A DNA stretch of 64,000 nucleotides from Lentinula raphanica (taxonomy: Eukaryota > Basidiomycota > Agaricomycetes > Agaricales > Omphalotaceae): contig JANVFP010000016.1 of assembly GCA_027919835.1 (NCBI GenBank), positions 744,001-808,000 of the forward strand. The letters are read 5' to 3'. Positions 22,904 through 32,925 of this stretch are shown one piece after another. Each line of letters starts with the position of its first letter. Position 1 is the first letter of the stretch. Under the pieces are notes generated by a model that ran no database searches, was not told the DNA's origin, and worked only from the letters and a program-made list of their open reading frames with translations. A program made the position numbers and the translations under genes.

Positions 22904-23743
22904 TCAGCCCCGCTTGCTTGACTCCCCGCTTACTTGTTCTCCGTTGAGTAGTCGTTTTTGCCGCTCTAGCTCTTGTCTCATCTGAGCACCAACAAGAAGA
23001 GCCCAATCGGTCAACCATTCGAGAGCCAGTTATTGAAGTTGAATACAGACCTTTTCGTATTTAGCTAATTCTTGTGCGCGATATTCCTCTCTAGCAGCCT
23101 CTCCTCTCTTTTGTTTTTTCCTTCTTCCTGCGTTGACGGGACTGCGCGAATGATTGTAATTCCTCCGATGTTGGTTCTCGGGGAGGGTAAGCGGACCGTT
23201 TTATGTGAAGAAAGGTCCATTCAATGCCAGGTTTCGAGTGATCTGCTCGATTCTCTCCGGCATTGAAAGAAACTGGGACGTTGTTCACCTTGCTTGCAAG
23301 GTTAATGGACTAAAGGGTACGTAAAAATACATCAGCTACCATCAGAGAAAAGAGCAGGGATGAAGAACAAAAGACAGCCATTCACTCACGTCCTCGTCAT
23401 CCTTAATCCCATCCTGATCCTGCTTCGGATCTTCAACAATACGGTCATCTCCAACCTGTAAGAAGTGATCAGATAATATAATGAGGTAATTAGGGAACCA
23501 AGCGAGCAAGAGAAGGCAAGAGACGTACTTGTAGAGGAGCAACATTAGCTCTATGACGTAGCTCCTGGGTTCCGGACAATGATCCTGATACAGAGGAAGA
23601 ACTTGAAGGATGCAGAGCCTGGGCTTCAGTCGAACGCAGATTGGGACCCGTCAGAGGGAAGTAGGGGCAGCAAGAACGCCGGAAGAAATGGCCGCTCCGA
23701 CGAACAAGATAGCTAGTGCTCGAGACGTGGTGGAACGAGTCAT
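22904..23743 (-). pseudogene. Small secreted protein, tandem family copy B (broken)
   Basis: The four-exon layout and signal peptide (MTRSTTSRALAILFVGAA) match copies A and C, but the frame is broken twice. One base is missing just after the signal peptide compared with copy A, which brings in a stop at APTSL. A second shift lies in the A-rich tract near the end of exon 3, after which the charged C-terminal helix continues in another frame to the shared end at 22904. The Lys-Arg pair of ADLSKRG has become ADHSKPG, and the promoter's TATATAAA has become TATATCAA (23858-23851). Independent losses in promoter, frame and processing site argue for real decay rather than one sequencing error. Confidence 0.75.
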
Positions 23744-25218
23744 AGCAACAGTGAATTTTCTTTTGGAGAAAGTGGACGTTGAACGATTTGTTGAGGCAGA
23801 AAAGAGGGGAGACCAGCTCTGGGGGGGAAATGGGTCGTGATGTTTGAGGCTTGATATACAGCGTGAAGTATTGGGGATAGGGTCCGAATGATTGAAGAGA
23901 TGTTTGATGCGAGCTTGATTTCTTGAAAATGGGAGATTTCTTGCTGTCCAATCTCGATTGACGATACATAACCAGTGCATGAGCCCGTCCGAGGTATATA
24001 CACTGCTGAAGTGTCCAACCATCTTCAGCCGGACTATCCGCAGAGTATACATATGTAGTAGATTTCCAATTTTCAAAAGGGTTCGAAAAACGGGTGGTTC
24101 GTAGCCTTGACGCTTTGAAGTTGAGGAGAGTCTGGAGCAGGATAATACCGCTATCATAATCGTTGGAGATGTTCGTAACCGTTATTCAGGAAATTTGCTC
24201 ACCATTTTGCAACTTGCTGGCCCTTGGACACGAACAGATCGGAACGAACACGCAGTGATGGAGAGTGATGGTCGCGAAGCTCTGATTGCTAAAACTCTCG
24301 AGTGTTCAGTTTGAATCTGTACATGGCCACACATCTGCCCAGATCTGCACCGGCATATCAGCTCATATCAGGTTTTTCTCTCTTGCTTTGAGGTGCACGT
24401 TGGTATTCGATGGCCACATTGATCCGAAAGAGCCATTGAGGCCTGAGAATAGACCTGGATAGACGTTTGAGGGAGGCGTTCAATGCTGAGTTTATCCGCA
24501 ATGCGCATATCGCATAGCTTCAACGACTAATCCCTCTCATCCATGTGCCTCCTGCTCCTCCCACATCATGATCATGATGAGCCTATACGCCAAGATTCGC
24601 AACGGCCTGTGGCGAGATTTATTGAGCCAGGGTCAGACGGTGGAGGCCCGAGGGCAGTGATCCAGGAAACGTCGCTATCATACTGGTGGGTACAAAACTG
24701 TACAAAAGTGTTTCTTTGCGTTGTGGTTCGGGATGAATGAGAGAAATCAAAAGTACCTAAGATAGCCGCCCATTTTCAGAAGGTTAATTTAAGCGCCCAC
24801 CAGCACCCTCCGCCGCTCGTTTACAGCCCTGCTGTCGAGAATAAAATTTGGAAATACTACTTGGCGTTTCACATAAGATCTGAAGTGAAGTAAACGCAAC
24901 TCTCTTTGAACATGATAGCATATGTAGTATGTAGTACATACTGCCTCACTCGGCTCCTTTGGAACTGGATTTTCTCGCCTTTCCGCACAGAGTCTCGTTC
25001 CCTTCAGATTGTCGAAGTAAAGACTCTTGTCTATCGTGATATCATATACTATACATACTGCATTGAAGTTAGACTGTACATCGTAAAGTTACTACATACA
25101 GTTCCTCGTCCGCCGGGCTTTCGAAGCCAACCCGCCAACGTCAATACTCCATGACCAGGCTGAACTACTTTGACGTAGGCGACGGTCTCCTCAACTCGGG
25201 TCACCTATTTCTTCATTC
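23744..25218. other. Duplicated spacer upstream of copy B
   Basis: No intact gene. Blocks at about 24170-24460 and 24640-24830 are recognisably similar to 26500-26760 and 27130-27220 upstream of copy C, for example the shared GATAGCCGCCCAT and AGGAAATTTG segments. The spacer is thus part of the repeat unit of the tandem array. Confidence 0.55.
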
Positions 25219-26047
25219 TCAGCCCTGCGTGCCACTGGGCTCTCCGCTTTGTTGTGCTTGCTGCTCTTCGAGTCTCGCTTGTCTCTGGATTGAATCACCA
25301 AAACAACAATGTAAACGATGAGGGCAAGTTATCAAAGCTGAACACGTACCCTTTGCTCCATTTCAGCCCGCTTCTCTTCCCGATCTTTCTTTCTTCTAGC
25401 TTCAGATCTCAATCGGTTCTCTTCTTGTTGAGCTTTGAGACGGTCCCGCTCCAATCTTTTTTGTTCCTCCTTGGTTGGTAGCAGTCGATCACGTTCGTCA
25501 GCACGCTCTTGAGACGAACTGCCACCCCCCAATTTCGTAGAAGGCCAACCGCGTTTCGAGAGATCTGCTCGATGCTCCTTGGCATGGAAAGAGACTGGTA
25601 TTTTGATGGACTGAATGGCGCATAATACGTCAGCGACAATCATGTAGATAGAGATGATGAAGAAGAAAAAAAGACGGCCGTTCACTCACGTCTAAGTTGT
25701 CATCTTCAGTCCAACTATCCTGGTCGTGCTTTGGAGAGTCCTTGAAAGTACGATCAACACCAACCTGAGAAGGAAATGATTACATGAGTTTTGGATCACC
25801 GAGCGAATAAGATACTTACTTGTCCAAGAGAAACGACATTGGCATCTTCAACTCCGTGAGATAGCTTGGCAGGTTGGCTTTCGGACAGTGATCCCTGTCC
25901 AAAAGAAGAGTTCGAGAGTTGGGCTTCAGTCGAAGACAAATTGAAACCCGTAGGAGGGAGACTCGTAGGGGCAGCAAGAACGCCGGAAGAAAAGGCCGCT
26001 CCGACGAACAAGATAGCAAGTGCTCGAGACGTGGTGGTACGAGTCAT
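25219..26047 (-). CDS. Small secreted protein, tandem family copy C
   Basis: Four exons (26047-25820, 25764-25690, 25610-25350, 25284-25219) give 209 residues with no frame problem. The signal peptide (MTRTTTSRALAILFVGAAFSSGVLAAP) is followed by a Ser-rich linker, then PVSFHAKEHRADLSKRG with the conserved Lys-Arg pair, and an Arg/Glu/Lys-rich helix (ERDRLKAQQEENRLRSE) of about 70 residues. TATATAAA stands at 26157-26150, about 105 bp before the ATG. It is the most intact partner of copy A. The lack of cysteines outside the signal region is unlike many fungal effectors. Confidence 0.72.
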
Positions 26048-27377
26048 AGCAACAGTGAATTTTTGGAAGAAAGTGGGCGTTGAACGATTCTTTGACGCAG
26101 AAAAGAGGGGAGACCAGCTCTGGGGGAAAGAGATCGCGATGTTTGAGGCTTTATATACAGTGAGAGTTTGGGGGAGTTTGGGGAGTCGGACTGAGTCGGA
26201 GGAGATAGTCCAATCGATTGAACAGATGTGCGATATCTTGAAATAGGAAATTCGCTCAGCTGGTGCATGGATTGATAGTACGCTGTAATTGAGATTTTGA
26301 TCGACGATAACCAGTGCATCGACTCCTGTCGTATACACCACTGAGGTGTTTGTTGCCCTATCAAGACCGGACTAACCTCAGAGTGTAGTGACGAAAAGGA
26401 CGCGAGAGGTTCGTAGCGTTGACGCTTTGGGTATTACTAGCAAGGCGTTCGGGGGAGGAGGATGATGCCGTCGTTGGAAAGATGCTCGGTACTCTTTTTT
26501 AGGAAATTTGATCACCAGTGACCACCTTGCTGGTTCCTAGACACAGCCAGACTAGACATGCGGTGATGGTTGCGAGAGTCATTGCCAATCCGTTATCGCT
26601 AACTGCGAAAATCTCTCTCGCGCGAGTCTTGAGCTTGAATCTCATACACCAAACATCTGCACCGGCCTATCAGGTCTTTTGTTGTTGCGCTAAGGTAGTC
26701 GCTGGTGTTTGGAAGCCAATTTGAACCGCAGGGGCCATTGAAAGTTGAGGAAGGCGCCCCAGAATGCTAATCTTTTCCGAAATGTGCAATGTGCATAGCA
26801 AGGCATAGCTCCAGCGACAAATACCTCTCCTCCATGTGGAAGATGAAAAGATACTGAGATTGGCGAAGCTTATCGAGTCAGAGGCTGTCAGAGAATCGCT
26901 GGACCTTGTGCATGGAGATATTTTTTGAAACTTGGAACGATGGGAAACCACCTCATCGATACGGGCTCTCGCTCCAGCCTGCTCCTCCCACATATGCCAA
27001 TATTGAATTTGGAGCGCAACGACCTGTGTGAGAGCCAGATTTGAAGGCGTTCGAGGGAAAAGGGCTCGCCATCCTATTGTTTCAGTGAGAGCACAAGTGT
27101 TTTTAGGTGTTTTTGTGAGATGTGCATTGGCATGGATCGAGAGAGAAAGCCGAATTTGAGATAGCCGCCCATCTTCAGATCAACCGCTCACCGGCACCTC
27201 CGCTCACAGTGACAAAGTACATGGTATGTACTGGCAGGGAATAAAATGTTACTTGGTGTTTTGAATACAGACAAAACCATACAAAGAGATACATTGATAG
27301 ATAGTACAAATTTTCCTTTTGAACACCTTGTCCTATTCAATACATTCAAACAAAAGTTAGCATTCACCTTTTGCTCG
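26048..27377. other. Spacer upstream of copy C
   Basis: Contains copy C's promoter and the second instance of the duplicated upstream blocks also seen before copy B. No complete gene is present; short frames here do not show splice signals. Confidence 0.5.
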
Positions 27378-29063
27378 TTAGAACATCAAGCTAGCTGCCG
27401 CATCCACATTTCCTCCAGCGGCGTCCAGCATCGAGATCGCCACTTCACGCGTGGCTCCAAGGTCCATGAGTACCGCGATATTAGCTTCTGAATGAGTTTG
27501 CCGGGTCCCAGCACTGGCAGCTGCATGTGACCGTAATGGTGTGTTGGATGAAGTACGCGAAGCTGAAGGCGTTGTGGGGGGTCGAGCAACGTTACCAAGA
27601 TTTGGTCCATGGATGTTGGATGCCCCGGGTGTGGATGCTCCTGCTGTAGCTAGTCTGGGTGCCGGGATCCACCTAATGTGGCACCACTTCCGGGAAATTG
27701 TTGTGATGTTCCCGAGGAAGGACCTGGGACGGACAGAAGTCAGGATTGGGGCGGTTGGAATATGAGAAGAGAATTCTCACCTGGACGACTAGCGTTGAGG
27801 GCCTCCTCTTCCTCTCCAAGGCCTCTTGCTTTAGCAGGAAGCTCATGTTCTGCCAGGAACGGTATCTCACGCCCTTGAATGCGCAGAACGTTTTTCTCTA
27901 AATCGATCGAAGCCTGATAAGACTTGAGCATGTCGAGACCGAGTAGCAAATCGACATCGCGGCCCTGTGAATGTGGATTGAGCGAAAACGCGCGCGAGAG
28001 AAAAGGCGACCAAGGGAACACTGACCTCCATGATAGTGAAACTGCACGGCAAGTGTAAATCGGCCACTTTGAACTGCGTTGAATGTACCCGTCCTAGGAT
28101 TTTGGCGGTACCGACTCCTCGTGCTATACCTGCGAATCGGGTGTCCAGAAGACGCATGATACTTGATGGCAATGGTTTATGTTTTGGGACATAATAGATG
28201 TAGGATACGCGTCTTACCCGCATTTTTCTGCGTATTCAGGGGATACTGAGGGAGAGGTTGAATCGACGAAAGGTTTTGAGAAGATGAATAATGTACACAC
28301 TGATAGTTTGCTGAGCACCACTATCCACGAATGCTTTCACCGGTGTGCCATTCACTTCGGCGTCAATGCTAGGAAGAAAAGGGTGAGTAACGCACAAAGC
28401 CAAGACCCGAGGATGAACCCACTAAAGCATCGTAACCCTTCCAAAACTCTCTGGACTCCATTCAAGCGCATGGGCCATGTTATCGAGAACTGCCTGTTGT
28501 CTTATCCTCTCTTCAATCTTCCTCTGAGCTTCAACATCAAACGGATCTGCGTTCATCAGACTAAGTTCTTGTTGAGCTTCCATCTCTGCGGCCTGGTGCT
28601 GACTCGTTCTAGTCTGTCGCAAGAGCTCTGCGAAACGAGCTGGATTAGTTCTGGCTGCATTTGCGATTTCAGGCTGATGTTGATCAAGCTGGGACATCAG
28701 TTCTGAAGAGCCTAAGAGTTGGAGACGCATTGTTTCTGAATCGTGGTCGACGTATTGGCCTGAAGGAGCGATCATGGCCTTTCTTCGAAGGCTCAGCATC
28801 GCGGAATCGGATACGTTCAGTTGGCGAAGCGTCTTTTTTTGGGATGACGGTGAGGATGTGAGATCGTTGTTTTGATATGATATAGATTGCTCCGCAATGG
28901 GTATCCCGCACTGCGAAATGTTAGCGTAAAGAGTTCGAGGACGCGAATGATATTCTGAATTCACCTCGGCCTCTAACAACACCATGACCGTTTCCAGGTC
29001 CATATCGGAATCAATTTCGAGAGAGAAAGTTTCTCCGAGGTCGGTAACGAAGGTGAGATTCAT
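27378..29063 (-). CDS. DDI1: DDI1-type ubiquitin receptor / aspartic protease
   Basis: Exons 29063-28965, 28910-28423, 28368-28301, 28245-28218, 28161-28026, 27964-27781 and from 27723 encode the three DDI1 domains. A ubiquitin-like domain ([17 protein letters not shown]...[14 protein letters not shown]) is followed by the retroviral-type protease core, with catalytic [10 protein letters not shown], then [13 protein letters not shown] and [21 protein letters not shown] domain ([18 protein letters not shown]) ends at the stop at 27378. DDI1 is a cytosolic shuttle and protease for heavily ubiquitinated clients of the proteasome. The linker before the UBA changes frame near 27650-27670: one frame stops at 27650, and the UBA lies in the other. 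Either a very short (23 nt) intron, a longer skipping intron or a real one-base loss must join them. Confidence 0.88.
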
Positions 29064-30053
29064 ATTTTTGAGAAAGAAGACGTGTAAATTGGATGGTGGT
29101 AGTTGAAAAGAAAGAAAAGTCACTGGACAGATTACGCGGCTTGTTGCTCGAAGAGCTTTCGGAAGATTCTTGTCAGAAATTCATTATAGACGTGGGAAAT
29201 TCGGACCCGAGTACCCGAATCCGGACTATCTCGAACTCCCTCGAATGTTTTTTTGCTTCCATCGCGTTCTTCATCGCATATATCCTCCGTGTCAAGGCAA
29301 CGTCCTCTCTAATGCGGTAACATGCAAACGTACAACTCATAGGACCAATGACAATGCATTCTACAACGAAAGGAAGGTCTTGAATGCGTAGTTCGGGCTA
29401 TTCAGTGGATTTACAAGTGGAAAGAACGAATTGGAAAGCCGACGAGTAAGTGAAAATTTCAACATAGTATTATATGCGTCCAACTTACAACTACCTCTAT
29501 TCTACCGACGATATCTGTTTTTTGCAGCTCCATCACGAGAAAACACGCTAGAATCTCGCGCAGAAACGCGTTCAATACCGCACGCAGAACAATCTCCAAC
29601 CCAGAAGTCAGCTTTAGCTTTGTTGAGGCAGGCTGAAGAAACCTTTCTCCGCCGAGATCCGCATTTGCTCTCAGCACAGCAACCCAGTACCCGCTGAGAG
29701 CCCGTTAACTCCTCGCAACGAGCATTGAAATTATGGATTGTCATGTTGAACCGTCCGTGCTTTTTGATATGATCAATGCATCTGATTTTCCGTCAATGAA
29801 ACCTGGACCTTGAAGTATGCCGTCCTTCAGTGAGTATTTGCTTTCCGTTATCTATGGTGGTTATATGTCATCATCAATCTCGTGCTCTCAGCTCCTTCTC
29901 CCGCAGATGATACATACATAATACTGGGTACAGGCGCTACCTATGAGGATCCTCTTCCACTCCAGCGGCGCTACTCTGCTTCCATCAAATCGCTATAAGT
30001 ACTTCCGATCCAGAGTCGTCCCAGAGGTTGACCCAACACATCTCATATACGAA
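29064..30053. other. Divergent promoter region of DDI1 and the MCT-type transporter
   Basis: About 1 kb between divergent starts. A spliced short frame (ATG at 29818, GTGAGT intron, stop near 29999) could be an upstream open reading frame or a tiny gene of about 34 residues. No repeat is evident. Confidence 0.4.
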
Positions 30054-32330
30054 ATGGCCCCTAGACCTTTGTCGAATACGACCCAACATAAATCTGTCGT
30101 GCTCTCTCCTCCATCCAATCCTGTGTTCTTGAACGACCCATCAAATAATGCTATTGTAAAGAGCGCAGAATCATACAACGAAAAGGACGTTGTGACGGAA
30201 CATAAACCGGTCGAGCTGAACGAAGAGGACGAGGATGGTGCGGCTGGAAGAACGGACGGTAGTGCGAAAGCAATGGGCGGCGATGCCTCTGTACAACCAA
30301 CACTCGCTGATTCCGAGCCACCAGATGGAGGTCTGGAGGCTTGGCTTGTAGTTCTAGGTGTTGGTTACCTTTCTCTATATATTGATATGAACGTTAGGTC
30401 TGACCGCAGAAATCCTAGGCCATGTGCAGCACGTTCAGCACGTTAGTGCCTTCTATTCGCTGTTATCTCGATTCTTCATCATGATCACCATCTATGCGCA
30501 CATAATTCAGGTTTGGATACGTCAATGCCTGGGGTGTCAGTAACTTCTACCTCGGGGTTTCATGAAAGATAAATTCTTACCCTCCCTGTCATGATCAGGT
30601 CTTTCAAGAATATTACCAACAGACTGTTCTATCACATTCTTCGCCCTCAGATATGTGAATGATGCGTCTTCCTGTACTTTTTTTCTCCTTCGCTCATTCG
30701 CTGTCAATTGTTAGTGCTTGGATTGGCTCTATCCAGGTATGCTATCCAAACATGTGTTGCATGCTCCCGGCCCAATAACGATGCGACGATTGAACGACGT
30801 TTAGTACGCTTTCGTCTTTCTCCCTGGCCTCCCTGTAGGAAGGCTGTTCGACTTGGGGTACTTCCGCAGTATCCTCATTCCAGCTAGCGGCTTATTGATC
30901 ATCGCTACGTTCCTAATTCCCGAATGCAAAGAATATTGGCAATTTCTCCTTTGTCAAGGTTTTGCTACTGGCGTAAGATCATGTCTTTCTCATTTTGTCA
31001 ATCGCCTGATTCTCAATACGTACGTTTCGGATACTCCGAGTCCAGTTAGCCTGTGGTACATTCTTCGGGCCCGTGACTGCGATTCTGGCAATGTGGTTCA
31101 AGAAGAGGCGCGGTCTCGCCTTGGGCTTGTTCGCTACCGGTTCCTCTATTGGAGGAACAGTGATTCCTATCGTGGTGAGAGTTTTAATTCCAAAAGTCGG
31201 GTACGTGCTTTTCGTTCAACTTTTCGAAGAGTACTAGTAGTCTCGAGTCTAGCACTCACGTTTCTTCTTCCTCAGATTCGCTTGGGCCGTTCGTATCGTA
31301 GGATTCATTCTCTTCGTCGGTCTTACTGCCGCCAATCTCGTGGGTGCTGGAGTTTTCAGATCGTGTCGTGCGACGCTGATTATTTTCCCAATTCTCTCTC
31401 ATTCAGACTCTCAAGCGAAGAGTACCTCCGGCACCAGACTCAGAAGGAATTTTCAATCTCAAGACGTTCAGTAAATTTAAATCCCCAGCGTTCACTATCT
31501 ATTGCATATCCACGTTTTTTGTGTACCTTGGCTTTTACACTCGTGAGCGTTATTCTCGAGTCCGTGTGACGAGGTCCTTCTTACCATTCATTATAGTCCT
31601 CACCTACGTCAGCGTAACAGCTACGTCCATCGGTGTTTCCGAGTCCTTCTCGTTTTACTTGGTATCAATAGCCAATGCAAGTGGGGGGCTAGGAAGGATC
31701 GGAGCAGGGTTGTTTGCTGATAAATTCGGTAAGAAATGACAGCAGTCTCTTTTCGTTCTTTCTGTATTTGCTCACAACCGAGTTGTAGGCGCAATGAACG
31801 CGCTCATACCGTTCACAGCTCTCACCGGTGTGATGACCTGTGTATGGCCATTCGTCGGGAATACAGCTGGCCTGATTGTACTTACTGTGGTCTACGGGTA
31901 AAAATTACACTTTCCCTCATGTCTCCAACGTGTTTACCTCCAAGATTCCTCTAGATATTCATCAGGTTCATACGGATCCCTAGTCTCTGTTCCAGTCATT
32001 GAAACAGGTGAACCGGGAGATACGAATCGTGATTTGGGACGTCGCATAGGTCTCCTTATGACGTTCCTTGCAAGCGGAGGTCTGTTAGGCCCCCCTCTAT
32101 CAGGATTGATATTCAGAAGTCACGGTGTTGAGGCGATGGGGATATATGCAGGTGCGCTGGACTGCAATCTACGCCTTGGTTACACTCGACTGATCAATTG
32201 AGCTTGGTTCTGCTTTACAGGCTGTATGATCATCCTGGGCGTTGTCATAATGTGTATCCCAAGATTCCTTGTGCTCAGAGCGCGGAAAAGGAGAGGCAAG
32301 TCCACTGGGTGGCTGTTGAGTAAAGTGTAA
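30054..32330 (+). CDS. Monocarboxylate-type MFS transporter
   Basis: Thirteen exons (30054-30359, 30419-30441, 30511-30535, 30599-30654, 30715-30736, 30805-30972, 31046-31200, 31276-31339, 31407-31542, 31597-31728, 31789-31897, 31955-32151, 32221-32330) join in phase to 500 residues. After an acidic N-terminus comes PPDGGLEAWLVVLG, the entry motif of monocarboxylate porters (MCT/Mch family), and the expected twelve helices follow, with FGYVNAWGVFQEYY and GRLFDLGYFR around helices 1-3. Several exons are only 22-56 nt. The substrate cannot be told from sequence; fungal relatives move carboxylates or riboflavin. An upstream in-frame ATG at 29943 would add 37 residues; I prefer 30054. The first donor (GTTGGT) is weak. 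Confidence 0.82.
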
Positions 32331-32925
32331 TAGAGTTTGACTCATCGTTTTGAACACTGGATGGAATAGCTGCTCTCTGCGCTTTCGTGTGTGAACAATG
32401 GAATATGTTTGTATTTGTAGTCACAAAGTTCTCATATACATCTATACAGATGAACCACGCAGGAGCTCGCTTCGATGCTGAAAGGCGAAAGACCAAACTC
32501 ACTTGAAGGACGAAAAGTTAATCAAGATTTCCGAGTTTTCAAGTCAATAGCAACTTGAATTTCCGGCTGATTCGTACGAGGATGAAACTGTGTATGACAA
32601 GACTTTCATATTGTTAGGTTTTGGTCAATGTTTCCGACCTGGCGAATCCCAACGCCGTATACCAACTCACGCACGATTCTAGTAGCCTCGTTATCGAAGA
32701 TGTTTCCGATCGAATGCTGGTTCTTGGTCTACTGCTTGGTCGCTGCACTGGTAAGCATGTCATCTATTTCTACTCAGGATTCGTCTTAGTGTATTCTTAC
32801 TCTCAAACATTCGCACCTTCTGTACAGTTGTTGTTTCCTTTTGTTCCTCCTGCTATCGCAGTTGCTCAAAGTCAATTCATTTGATCTATTCATGTTGTGA
32901 CAGTTCGGTCTGCTACGTCGTCTGT
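32331..32925. other. Convergent intergenic with an orphan exon-like stretch
   Basis: Positions 32620-32750 read as an open exon bounded by TTGTTAG before and GTAAGC after, but no partner exons are found. It may be a relic or a non-coding transcript. Confidence 0.35.
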
